From Athripsodes cinereus (Eukaryota; Arthropoda; Insecta; Trichoptera; Leptoceridae), in contig OX388312.1 of assembly GCA_947579605.1 (NCBI GenBank), positions 2,232,001-2,296,000 of the forward strand: a DNA stretch of 64,000 nucleotides. Reading direction: 5' to 3'. The notes below the pieces were generated by a model. The model saw only the letters and a program-made list of their open reading frames with translations, ran no database searches and was not told where the DNA came from. Shown in pieces: positions 13,385 to 22,602 of this stretch. Within the stretch, counting starts at the first letter, position 1; each line of letters opens with the position of its first letter. A program made the position numbers and the translations under genes.

Positions 13385-14800
13385 TTCTTTAAGAAAACCG
13401 AGGAGATTTTGAAATATTTCAAATTTCTATAGCATTTGAAATTACGGCAGGGGGGGGAGGGGGTAGAAATAATATTATATTGAGCATGTAACTTTTTTCA
13501 TTCGATATGAAAGTATCCGGTATTAAAACAATAGTCGGTGCAAATACCCATTATGTTGTAGGAATAGGTCCTGTTAGAAAATATTCTTTAAGAAAACCGA
13601 TCGTTTCAAATTCCTACGCCATTTTGAAGAATTTAGTAATTTTTAACCTCCACAAGCAGTGGTTTTGTAAAATAAAATATGGTCACACAGAATAATAACA
13701 CGATATTAAATATTGTACTGTACTAAAATTTTATGTAGGATGGGTATGAAAAATACAAAATAATAAATTTTGTAAGTATTTAGAATATTAACAATATCTT
13801 TTTTTCGGAATTACTGCTATCTGCATTGAAATCATCAAACAAGTCAACGAAGTCTCTTGTGATTCAAATTTATCCCGGAAGATGTTTTATTATGAACTTT
13901 TCTACAAATTAATACTTTTTGTATAATATATTTTGTTGAAAAGCTTGTTGAAAAGCCAAAAAAGAAATAAAAAAAGAAGAAAAAGAAGAAAGTTATTCTC
14001 TATGGTTATTAACTTGTCAACAATGCCATTTGATTGTCAGAATTGGCATTTGGCGCGTAAGTGTGTTGAGCATATTTAATTCTACTTATATTCACGTAAT
14101 CGTATAGTTTTCACCTAAGAAATGACAATGAAATGATTGTCAATAAATGTGCTTTTACATAAAATAACACCTGATTTACTCTAACCTAACCTACAAATCA
14201 GTTTACTGTACAAATTTCAGTACTTGTGACATGTCAAACGCATACGAAAATGCTAATAATTAATTTTGTGTTTAAAAAACAGCAAGATTCCACCGGATTC
14301 TTATTCTCAAAATAATCGAAGCTTAGATGTATTCACATAAGAAATTCATGTTATTATAATCGTTGCAAATCTTTTGTTAAATTTCACTTTCAGCACTTCC
14401 AGGATAGATTTTATACTGTCCAAAGAGATCTCAAGCCAAAGATGTTACTTGATAATCAACTCAAATGTCAAAATATCAGGCTTCGGATTAATTCATTTGG
14501 TAAGAGAACACATTAATATTATTTCACAGTATTTCATTACAACACTTATTATGTGTATTTAATATTTGTTAGCATAAAATGAATGTCTTTCGTAATTACA
14601 GGTTGTTGTGTGTTGTAGAATAACCTTGTTTGAACTACAATATTTCATTTACAAAATAATACTTCATTTACTTAGAAAACATTACATCCGATTATATTAA
14701 AAGGATAGAGTTCTTTTTATCTAGGATATCATAAAATAAACCCCTGGATAGCCCTGTTAAAGGCAATTGTTTGTAAAAATATACATATCACATCCTAAAT
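13385..14800. other. AT-rich spacer
   Basis: Near 13384 and 13585 the word TATTCTTTAAGAAAACCGA is directly repeated. A G-run (GGGGGGGGAGGGGG) lies near 13449. No gene is recognised. Confidence 0.45.
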
Positions 14801-14803
14801 TTA

Positions 14804-14905
14804 GTGATGAAGTTTGCCACCCATCCTGAATGTCTTAATTTTTGTTGGTACAGCGAGGACAGCTTGAATGATTATTACATGCTCATTCATAGTAATAGAA
14901 AAAGT
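14804..14905 (+). repeat. Tail-sharing SINE, body without tail
   Basis: It contains GTTTGCCACCCATCCTGAAT, then TTGTTGGTACAG and GAGGACAGCTTG, which are the consensus body words of the common SINE. The 3' tail is missing. Confidence 0.65.
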
Positions 14906-15023
14906 ATATTTTTATATGTGCGAATAAATAGAAGTCCCCTTACTCCTAAAATATCTAGGCATGAGGTGAGAGTATTCTTTGTTTTAACTTTATATTTATG
15001 AATTTTCAGTTCTTATGAATATG

Positions 15024-15158
15024 GTGGGAAGGCGCCAAATGTCCTGGCTAAGAAACATCAGAAAGTGAAACGGAATCCAGAGTGTGTAAGAACTGTTCCA
15101 GGTAGCACAGGACAGAGAAGCGTACTCCAGGGTGATAGCCGACGTTGGGGGGACCTGA
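15024..15158 (+). mobile_element. Decayed LINE C-terminal fragment (RTE-like type)
   Basis: The plus-strand reading is GRRQMSWLRNIRK, stop, NGIQSV, stop, ELFQVAQDREAYSRVIADVG, then a terminal stop. This is the familiar C-terminal end of insect RTE-like endonuclease/reverse-transcriptase LINEs. Two internal stops show it is dead. The fragment at 24330-24560 carries the block that normally lies just upstream of this one (KGKVEGRR), so both may derive from one family. Confidence 0.7.
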
Positions 15159-15580
15159 CATGGTTTTTGGAAGGAGATGAATATTGTAGCAGTACTTGAA
15201 GAGAGATGAGTTCAAGTAGAATGAATAGAAAAGCATTTATGAAGAATTGCATGCATGCATATAGAAATAAACGGTGTTCAAGCCTTTGTGCCACCCCTCA
15301 AAGGATGATATTTTGAAAATAAATCTTTATGAACAGCGTTGCACATTTATTTAATCCTTCTTCAATATTTACAGATCACATATAGGTAAATGTATTTATT
15401 TTAGATAATCAAAACTATAATATTTTCTTTTGACAAATAACTTTGTAACAAATAAGATTATAAAATAATTGCTGTTTAATTTCAGTGATTGATATATTAA
15501 TATTAGTAGCTTACATAATATGTCCATTTTTATAACAATAATTTATTATTTATTTTTATAATTAAAAGTAATTATTACTG
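15159..15580. other. AT-rich spacer
   Basis: Nothing recognised. Confidence 0.5.
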
Positions 15581-15750
15581 AAAGATACATCTGGGTTTTG
15601 TACAAATACAACCTTATACACCTTTCACAGTAAGCTACTAAAAACTTGTGTCGGCAAACTCCCCTTTCACGACACAAGCTTTTAGTAGCTTACTGTGAAA
15701 GGTGTATAAGGTAGTATTTGGGTTTATAACAAAACCCAGATGTATCTTTT
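15581..15750. repeat. Head-to-head inverted pair of SINE 3' halves
   Basis: The left arm begins AAAGATACATCTGGGTTTTG and the right arm ends with its complement at about 15749. Arms of about 70 bp surround an 18-nt centre. Each arm matches the 3' portion of the tRNA-derived SINEs at 37246-37430 and 49560-49735, so this is an inverted duplication of that SINE's tail region. Confidence 0.8.
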
Positions 15751-15894
15751 TTTTAAAAAAAGTGGAAGTATTTCCGAAAAGCTAAATATCAATAAAGCGA
15801 ACGATGTTCTTTATATTATTTTGATATTAATCTAAATCAAAATGAACTTTCACAGTGCTTCCTATCTAAAATTTAAAAGCTATTTATAACATAC

Positions 15895-16115
15895 ATAGAC
15901 AATTCACACAGATCGAGCTAGTCCCAAACTCAGATGAATCTTGTATTATGGGTACTAACACGACGATACACACATATACAATGCACTACACACGTATACA
16001 TGTAACACCCAGACCCAGGACAATTTGAAAAAGGTCATTCTTCACTTTGCCCTGGCCGGGAATCGAACCCGGGACCTCATGACTCAAAGGCAAGAGCGTT
16101 ACCGGCCGACATATA
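15895..16115 (-). mobile_element. tRNA-derived SINE
   Basis: On the minus strand a tRNA-like head (GGCCGGTAACGCTCTTGCC, then GGGTTCGATTCCCGG at 16058-16070) is followed by a body ending in GGGACTAGCTCGATCTGTGT. The B box is intact and the A box plausible, so a polymerase III promoter is likely ancestral. A 3' part of the same family occurs at 63880-63925. Similar heads with GGGAATCGAACCCGGG are common in lepidopteran genomes (recalled, not searched). Confidence 0.75.
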
Positions 16116-16426
16116 TTTATTCTATGATTATAATCTTCTCATCTTATTTTATTTCTTTTAAATACATTTTTATCATGATTTATTACTTTATTTTAAATAT
16201 TACTTTATTATAGTTTATTCATTGATCTGAATCTTTCACCATAATTTATTTTTAATACATTTTATCATTTTGATTTGATATTTTATTTTATACATTCATT
16301 TGAATCTATTCATATTATTTAATTTGTTGTAAATATATTTTAATACATTACTTTATTTTATTATGTTAAAAAAATCTTATTTTGTTCACTTATTTGTGTT
16401 ATATTATTATTATTTATCTATCATTA
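16116..16426. repeat. AT-rich degenerate tandem-like repeat, part 1
   Basis: Words such as AAATACATTTTTATCATGAT, TTCATTTGAATCTATTCAT and TTTATTACTTTA recur many times with variation. The same vocabulary resumes at 16930-17280, so the array appears interrupted by the CR1-like fragment between. Confidence 0.55.
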
Positions 16427-16910
16427 TGGATATCAATCATGCAGTAAAGCTGATATCTTTGAATGAGTCCATGACGTTACTGCACTCTGTCAAGTCCATT
16501 TTTAAAAGAATTTACACTCCCGGCAACAACAAATCTATACGCAGCCCGTTCCAAGCATCCACAACTCTGTAACTTAAAAAGTGTTTATGTGGATTATGGG
16601 CAAACACACTTATGTTCAGCTTAAGGCTGTGCAACACGAGTGCTCATTGTAGATTTGGGGCAGTTCAGGACAGTCATAATAATCATTCAACACCTTGAAT
16701 GTCTCATTCTCCTTTCTTTAGGCGTTGTCAGTCCCAAGGCCTCCAGTCGCTCCTCATATGTCAAATCCTTAAGCCCCACTCCCAGTTTGGTGTACCTTCA
16801 CTGAACTCTCTCCAATGCTATATCTTTCTCCAAATATGGCGACCAAATTTAAAAGCCGTTCTCTAATAGCGGCCGAACATAAGTTGTACATTTTGACTAG
16901 TAACTATTCG
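16427..16910 (-). mobile_element. CR1-like LINE reverse transcriptase C-terminal fragment
   Basis: The minus-strand translation, across frameshifts and stops, gives IWSPYLEKDIAL (about 16815-16850), then LTYEERLEALGLTTPKERR (about 16710-16764), and RVVDAWNGL (about 16541-16570). These are the conserved post-RT blocks of CR1-clade LINEs (AWSPYLKKDI..LE, LSYEERLEKLGLTTLEERR, RVVDDWNSLP). The catalytic part is absent and the frame is broken, so it is a relic. Confidence 0.8.
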
Positions 16911-16929
16911 TTCACTTGAATCTTTTTAT

Positions 16930-17280
16930 AGTGTTCTTATTTTTACTGTTGATTGATTTTTAATCTTACTATAATCATTTATTCTTATTTTATTCATTCA
17001 TTTAAATACATCCATCTTAATATATTGTTTTAAATACATTTTCATCATGATTTGTTACTTTGACTTGAGTTTAATCTTATTTAATTTGTTGATCTAAATC
17101 TATTCATCATAATTATATTAATTGTGTTAAATACATTGTATCATGATTTATTATTTTTAGTCTTATTTTATTAATTTGTTCTTATTTGATTCATTCATTT
17201 GAATCTATTCATCTTGTTTTATTTGTTTTTCATATATTTTAATCATAATTTATCATAATCATACTTTTAATATTATTGAT
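16930..17280. repeat. AT-rich degenerate tandem-like repeat, part 2
   Basis: It continues the TTCATTTGAATCTATTCAT and AAATACATTTTCATCATGAT vocabulary of 16116-16426. Unit length is irregular, roughly 50-70 bp by eye. Confidence 0.55.
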
Positions 17281-17559
17281 CTTTTAGCTAAAGGATTGTG
17301 AGTTATTTGGTACTGAATTTACAGTTATTTGTTAGTGATTCATTTAACTTTGATTTCTTTAATACTTCTCAGGTAAATATAGGATCTTCGCTGGTCCACC
17401 TTTTGATATTGCATTTTGTTGTCATGTCAATTATAGAAATTGACTGTCTGATCCTGTGTGCATTTTAAAAATAAGAAATGAAATAAGGAAAATAATGTAA
17501 AAATATAGCCTTGAAAAAAAAATCAGTCAATTGTAAGACCAACTAAAAATTCTTTCACC

Positions 17560-17945
17560 CGTGGAGCACCTGGAAAAGAATCCGTCTCTAGATATTTTCC
17601 ATAAGTTTTCAAGTATCTTTTAAAAGGAAGTCTTTGAAAAAATAAAGACATTGTACATCTCATATCAGTGATGAGGCTTGTCATTTTCCTGAATAACACA
17701 ATTTTTTGTGGGCATGGAGAAGACGGCTTGCATAATTATTGCATCCAGCTGTCTACCTCACTTGTGGGATATGGCGTGATAGTAATAGTATATACGCCAT
17801 ATCCTACAAGTGGGGTATCCAGTAGACCAGCTGCATGTAATAAACATGCTCTCCATGCCAACATAACACATTTAGGACACTTGCTTTTTACATGACACTC
17901 GAAAAGAGAGGGAAACCAATTTTTCGTTGGGTGCTCCACATAACA
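17560..17945. repeat. Two tail-sharing SINEs joined tail to tail
   Basis: A plus-strand copy (about 17562-17788) and a minus-strand copy (about 17789-17940) meet at their AGTAATAGTA tails, forming a near-palindrome. Both contain the CATGGAGA, CTGTCTACC/GGTATCCAG and GGATATGGCG words. The left LTR of the gypsy element starts only 23 bp further right. Confidence 0.8.
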
Positions 17946-17967
17946 AATAGGTATATATCTATATCCA

Positions 17968-18274
17968 TGTAAAGAAAACCACCTACCTACTCATAGGAGT
18001 GATTTCCTTTAGTTTATTTATTTGAATTTAGAATTTTTGTTTTGACAGTTGGTAAAGTAATTTTGTTTGTAATTTTGTGTTAGTTTTGAAAGACCTGAAA
18101 TAAAGACTTTAAATGTTGTTTTTTTGATATTATTTCAGGTAATTGTTTTATTATTGTTTATTTTATGTTTAGTTTTATTTAGTTTCTTTAGTTTAAATAA
18201 TGTTTTTAATAAATTTTTGATATTATTTCAGAAAAACACTGATTGCTTTATTTCAAGTATAAACATCCATTATA
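17968..18274 (+). repeat. Left LTR
   Basis: It begins TGTAAAG and ends CATTATA. It contains an AATAAA signal near 18099-18104, a 13-nt word (18110-18122) complementary to the priming site, and two copies of an 18-bp word ending TTATTTCAG (18121-18138 and 18214-18231). The first is followed by GTAATT and the second by AAAAAC, so a 93-nt GT-AG mini-intron in the leader is possible. Confidence 0.95.
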
Positions 18275-18286
18275 AAACAACATTTA
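18274..18286 (+). promoter_or_regulatory. Primer binding site, probably self-primed
   Basis: The sequence AAAACAACATTTA abuts the LTR end. It does not start with TGG, which the CCA end of a tRNA would require. It is the exact complement of TAAATGTTGTTTT inside the LTR (18110-18122), just downstream of the AATAAA signal, where the transcript's R region would begin. That arrangement matches the self-priming of Tf1/sushi-type elements. Use of an internal tRNA fragment is the alternative. Confidence 0.65.
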
Positions 18287-18304
18287 TTGATAATATTTAA
18301 CAAC

Positions 18305-19093
18305 ATGGATAAACTAAGTGAAATGTTGGAAAAACTGTTAACAAAATTAGTTGAAGATAAGCAAACAAAATATGAAAATCCAAATTTGGGAAAAATTGCA
18401 GAGAAATTCATGATTGAAAAATTTACAGGCAGAAATACAAATGCATGCCAGTGGATGAAAGATTTTAATTTAGAATGTAAACGATTTCAAATCGAGGATG
18501 ATATAAAAAAAATTGAAATATTAAAAGCCTTTTTGGAATACTCCAGTCAAGATTGGTACAGCTGTATGTTGATTAAACATACAGTGGAATCGAGATGGGA
18601 AGACTGGGAAAAAAGTTTTTGCGTGACTTTTGAAAACAAAGGATGGTCACCTATTAGATACGCTCTCGCTTTTAAATATCAAACAGGCCCGTTAATTGAG
18701 TATGCTTTAAAAAAAGAAAAACTATTGTTGAGAGTGAGAAAATCAATTGATACTGGAACACTTGTAGACCTCATAGCATTTGGCCTACCAAATTATGTTG
18801 CTGATAAAATTGATAGAGAAGCTTTACAAGGAACGGAAGATCTATACAATGCATTAGGAAAATTAGAATATCTTGTTGGGAAGAATAAATATGTTAAAAA
18901 AAGTGTTTCATATCCTGACACTCAATTAAATAAAAATGAATACAAAAAACCATGCAAAATCTGTGCTAATGAGAAAAAAGGAAAACGTTACCATTCTGAA
19001 GAAAATTGCTGGTTTAAAAGTCAAAATTCTATTGTAACTGTAAATAACTCAGAATTGGAAATAGAATTGAATGAAAAGAATCCAAAAAACTAG
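18305..19093 (+). CDS. gag: Gag protein of the gypsy element
   Basis: This 262-residue protein is read from the ATG in AACATGG. The open frame extends further upstream but has no other ATG. The N-terminal half is a charged helical capsid-like region (FTGRNTNACQWMKDF, then an EILKAFLEYSSQDWY block) typical of retrotransposon Gag. Near the C-terminus lies a zinc-knuckle variant, CKICANEKKGKRYHSEENCW, spaced C-x2-C-x9-H-x4-C rather than the retroviral C-x2-C-x4-H-x4-C; similar long-spaced knuckles occur in some insect gypsy Gags. The protein would assemble the particle and bind element RNA. It ends in UAG immediately after a slippery heptamer that leads into pol. Confidence 0.92.
   Translation: MDKLSEMLEKLLTKLVEDKQTKYENPNLGKIAEKFMIEKFTGRNTNACQWMKDFNLECKRFQIEDDIKKIEILKAFLEYSSQDWYSCMLIKHTVESRWEDWEKSFCVTFENKGWSPIRYALAFKYQTGPLIEYALKKEKLLLRVRKSIDTGTLVDLIAFGLPNYVADKIDREALQGTEDLYNALGKLEYLVGKNKYVKKSVSYPDTQLNKNEYKKPCKICANEKKGKRYHSEENCWFKSQNSIVTVNNSELEIELNEKNPKN
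19084..19090 (+). promoter_or_regulatory. -1 ribosomal frameshift site A AAA AAC
   Basis: In the gag frame the codons are ..A AAA AAC TAG. Slipping back one base re-pairs both tRNAs (AAA/AAA and AAC/AAA) and continues as CTA GAT GTG in the pol frame, which is open from 19075. A AAA AAC is one of the canonical eukaryotic -1 slippery heptamers, best known from mouse mammary tumour virus. The stop directly after it would cause a pause. No strong downstream stem-loop is evident in the AU-rich RNA. Confidence 0.88.
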
Positions 19094-22000
19094 ATGTGCC
19101 ACCATTAATAAAAGTAAAGTTAATAATAAATGATGCTTTAAATGTTTCTGGAATTTATGATTCGGGTTCAAATGTATCATTAATTAATGCTAAATTATTA
19201 AAAATACAACAAAAACCAGATACAAGAGATATACAAATGGTAAACTTGAAAACTATTAATGGTGAGAAGAAAACTAAAGGTATGGTAACACTTAAAATAA
19301 AGATTTTCAATATTGAAAAGATTATGGATATTTTCATAATAGATAATGAAAATTTTAATTATGATTTTCTAATTGGATTGGATTGCATCAAAAACTTCAA
19401 ATTAATACAAAATGAAGAATTAAAGATAATGCAATGTAATGATAAAAAAGAAAATTACATATTAACTTTAAATGAAAGAGAAACTTCAAATATTCAAAAT
19501 GTCGATATTCCTGATGTACTAGGTGACAAGAATAAAGAAGATGTTTTTCTACCCACTGAGGTATTACAAAGAGAAAACAAACAATTAAACCAATGTGAAA
19601 TAAATTTTAATGAACATATTAACTCAGATGGTTTTGAAATGTTTGTAAACCATCTAGATTTATATGAAAAATCACAAATCGATAAGTTGATAGCAAAATA
19701 CAAAACAGTCTTTGCAAAAGATAAATATGACATAGGTACTGTGCGAGATTATGAGGCTCATATTGATTTAATGGTGGATAAATACTGTTACAAACGTCCA
19801 TATAGATGCACAGCTGAAGATAGAAAAGAAATAGAAGATCAAATATCACAACTATTAAAGAAGAATCTGATTGAGGAATCTTATAGCCCATTTGCTGCTC
19901 CAGTAACTCTGGCTTATAAAAAAGAAGATGACAAGAAAACAAGATTATGTATAGATTTCAGAGAATTGAATAAAATTGTCGTACCTCAATCACAACCATT
20001 TCCATTAATTGAGGATTTGATGGTGAAAACTGTAAACTGCAAATATTTTTCTACTTTTGATGTAAATTCAGCATTTTGGTCAATACCTTTGAAGATTGAA
20101 GATAGACACAAAACTGCATTTGTTACACAAGAAGGCCATTATCAATGGACGTGTCTTCCGTTTGGATTAAAGACTGCTCCAGCTATCTTCCAAAGAATAT
20201 TGAGTAACATCATAAGGAAATACAAACTCTCTGATTTTGCAGTAAATTTTATAGACGATATTTTAATTTTTTCGAAAACTTTTCAAGAACATATATTACA
20301 TCTAACAAGACTACTGGAGGCAATAATAACAGAAGGTTTTAGACTAAAATTTTCCAAATGTACTTTTGCAAATAATTATGCCAAATATTTAGGTCACATA
20401 ATACAAAATAATTCAGTAAGACCTCTGAAAGATTATTTAACCGCTGTGAAAAATTTTCCAATACCAGAAACAAGAAAAAATATACGTCAATTCTTAGGAA
20501 AAATAAATTTTCATCATAAATTTTTACCAAACAGCGCAATTATTCTGGACCCGTTACACAATTTATTACGAAAAGACGTGAAATTCATATGGTCCGAAAA
20601 ATGTCAGAAATCATTTGAAAAAATAAAAGAATTGCTGTGTTCAGAGCCAATTCTGAATATTTTTGACTCTGAATTACCAATATACATTTACACGGATGCT
20701 AGCATCAAAGGAGTAGGAGCAGTGTTGAAACAAGAAGATAAAAACGAAAACAGTAAGCCAGTTGCATATTTTTCAAAAAAATTATCTGAAGCACAAAAAA
20801 ATAAGAAGGCAATTTATCTAGAATGTCTGGCAATAAAAGAAGCTGTGAAATATTGGCAGCACTGGCTAATGGGAAAAGAATTTATAGTGTACTCAGATCA
20901 TAAACCATTAGAAAATATGAACATCAAGGCCAGAACTGATGAGGAATTAGGGGATTTGATGTATTATTTATCTCAATATAATTTTAAGATAAAATATAAC
21001 CCAGGAAGATTGAATCAAGAAGCAGACTGTTTAAGCAGAAATCCAGTTCTAGAACCAAATGAAAATAATGACGATTTTATAAAAGTAGTAAATTTAGTAA
21101 ACCTGCAAGATATAAAAAATGACCAACACATGAATATGGAACTACAAAATAGCAAATTTATATTGGAGAATGATATTTACTACAAAATGTATAAAAAAAG
21201 GAAAAAAATCATACTATCAGAAGAATATAGTAAAACACTAATAAAAGATGTCCATGATACCTACTGCCACATTGGAAGAACACAAATGGTAAATAAAATA
21301 ACACCATTCTATACTGCAAAGAATATCATCACAAACATTAAACAAATTTGCGATGAGTGTGAAATTTGTATAAAAAACAAATCAAGGAGGAAATCAAAAT
21401 ATGGTTTAATGTCACATTTAGGACCAGCTACATGCCCATTTGAAATTATATCTATTGATACCATAGGAGGGTTTGGAGGATCACGATCAACAAAAAAATA
21501 TTTACATCTGCTGGTAGATCATTTCACGAGATATGCTTACATTCTCACATCGAAAAACCAAACCGCAAGTGATTTTATTAAACTGATAAAAAATGTGACA
21601 CAAAACTACAATATTGATATGGTACTAACAGACCAATATCCTGGCATAAATTCAAAAGAATTTAAAGAATTTCTAAAAATGGAAAACATAAGAATAGTTT
21701 TCACTGCTGTGGATTCACCTTTTTCGAATGGGATCAATGAAAGGTTAAATCAAACCTTAGTAAATAAAATAAGATGTAAAATAAATGAAAGTGATAGGAA
21801 AACAGCATGGACTACTGTTGCACAGAAATGTGTAGAAAAATATAATGAAACAGAACACACAGTCACTAAGTTTGCTCCAAAATACCTTTTGGAAGGCGAA
21901 AATGTTAATATTTTACCACTAGAATTAAAATCAAAATTTACAAAAGAAGATTTGAATAGAGACAGAAAACTAGCCCTTGAAAATACAATAAAATCTCACA

Positions 22001-22242
22001 ATTATAATAAGAATATATTCGACTTGCATAGGGAAGAATATAAATTGGAAGTGGGAGACAGAGTTTACGTTGAAAATGGAAATCGACTAAATAGGAAGAA
22101 AATGGATGAATTAAAGATTGGACCATACAAAATTTTAAAGAAAATTTCAAACTCAATCTATGAAGTTGATACCGGACACAAGAAAACAGAGTCAAATTTC
22201 TACCACATTACGAAACTTTTTCCAGTATTTGTTATTAAGTGA
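19090..22242 (+). CDS. pol: Pol polyprotein (PR-RT-RH-IN) of the gypsy element
   Basis: This frame of about 1,050 codons is entered by -1 frameshift. It has no ATG before the protease, so independent initiation is unlikely. Numbered from GTG at 19096: protease active site DSG at residue 22; reverse transcriptase about 220-400, with LCIDFRELN, LPFGLKTAPAIFQR and the catalytic FIDD at 385-388; RNase H with YTDAS (D534), an ECLAIKEA block and SDHKPL; integrase zinc finger H720-x4-H725, C755-x2-C758; integrase catalytic triad D788, D846, E882 (D-x35-E); then a C-terminal region with VGDRVYVE and IGPYKILKK. All key residues are present. The RT motif is F-I-D-D rather than Y-x-D-D, which is common in gypsy elements. 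There is no env after it. Confidence 0.96.
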   Translation, partial: LDVPPLIKVKLIINDALNVSGIYDSGSNVSLINAKLLKIQQKPDTRDIQMVNLKTINGEKKTKGMVTLKIKIFNIEKIMDIFIIDNENFNYDFLIGLDCIKNFKLIQNEELKIMQCNDKKENYILTLNERETSNIQNVDIPDVLGDKNKEDVFLPTEVLQRENKQLNQCEINFNEHINSDGFEMFVNHLDLYEKSQIDKLIAKYKTVFAKDKYDIGTVRDYEAHIDLMVDKYCYKRPYRCTAEDRKEIEDQISQLLKKNLIEESYSPFAAPVTLAYKKEDDKKTRLCIDFRELNKIVVPQSQPFPLIEDLMVKTVNCKYFSTFDVNSAFWSIPLKIEDRHKTAFVTQEGHYQWTCLPFGLKTAPAIFQRILSNIIRKYKLSDFAVNFIDDILIFSKTFQEHILHLTRLLEAIITEGFRLKFSKCTFANNYAKYLGHIIQNNSVRPLKDYLTAVKNFPIPETRKNIRQFLGKINFHHKFLPNSAIILDPLHNLLRKDVKFIWSEKCQKSFEKIKELLCSEPILNIFDSELPIYIYTDASIKGVGAVLKQEDKNENSKPVAYFSKKLSEAQKNKKAIYLECLAIKEAVKYWQHWLMGKEFIVYSDHKPLENMNIKARTDEELGDLMYYLSQYNFKIKYNPGRLNQEADCLSRNPVLEPNENNDDFIKVVNLVNLQDIKNDQHMNMELQNSKFILENDIYYKMYKKRKKIILSEEYSKTLIKDVHDTYCHIGRTQMVNKITPFYTAKNIITNIKQICDECEICIKNKSRRKSKYGLMSHLGPATCPFEIISIDTIGGFGGSRSTKKYLHLLVDHFTRYAYILTSKNQTASDFIKLIKNVTQNYNIDMVLTDQYPGINSKEFKEFLKMENIRIVFTAVDSPFSNGINERLNQTLVNKIRCKINESDRKTAWTTVAQKCVEKYNETEHTVTKFAPKYLLEGENVNILPLELKSKFTKEDLNRDRKLALENTIKSHNYNKNIFDLHREEYKLEVGDRVYVENGNRLNRKKMDELKIGPYKILKKISNSIYEVDTGHKKTESNFYHITKLFPVFVIK

Positions 22243-22281
22243 ACAATTACGTACGTTGTCACTTGTAATTGTTTTTTTCTT

Positions 22282-22291
22282 GGAGGGGAGG
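22282..22291 (+). promoter_or_regulatory. Polypurine tract
   Basis: GGAGGGGAGG lies directly before the right LTR. It is the expected RNase H-resistant primer for plus-strand DNA synthesis. Confidence 0.9.
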
Positions 22292-22598
22292 TGTAAAGAA
22301 AACCACCTACCTACTCATAGGAGTGATTTCCTTTAGTTTATTTATTTGAATTTAGAATTTTTGTTTTGACAGTTGGTAAAGTAATTTTGTTTGTAATTTT
22401 GTGTTAGTTTTGAAAGACCTGAAATAAAGACTTTAAATGTTGTTTTTTTGATATTATTTCAGGTAATTGTTTTATTATTGTTTATTTTATGTTTAGTTTT
22501 ATTTAGTTTCTTTAGTTTAAATAATGTTTTTAATAAATTTTTGATATTATTTCAGAAAAACACTGATTGCTTTATTTCAAGTATAAACATCCATTATA
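22292..22598 (+). repeat. Right LTR
   Basis: 307 bp, which I read as identical to the left LTR. Followed by the TCCA target duplication. Confidence 0.95.
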
Positions 22599-22602
22599 TC
22601 CA

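Larger units (their letters stand above)
17968..22598 (+). mobile_element. Complete Ty3/gypsy LTR retrotransposon
   Basis: This is a 4,631-bp element bounded by two 307-bp LTRs that I read as identical at every base. It is flanked by TCCA (17964-17967 and 22599-22602); because the LTR ends in TATA the duplication could be read as 4-6 bp. It carries intact gag and pol in different frames, a priming site directly after the left LTR and a purine tract directly before the right LTR. The domain order protease, RT, RNase H, integrase is that of Ty3/gypsy (Metaviridae). No envelope frame lies between pol and the right LTR. Identical LTRs and open frames imply a recent, potentially active insertion. 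It is in the same orientation as the putative dac gene. Confidence 0.97.

Noticed and set aside
16045..16110. Functional tRNA gene
   Set aside because: The B box is good, but the sequence continues into a SINE body with a second partial copy at 63880.
19155..22195. Several minus-strand open frames inside the gypsy element
   Set aside because: Shadows of pol; no motifs.
22243..22281. Envelope gene in the gypsy element
   Set aside because: Only 39 bp separate the pol stop from the purine tract.
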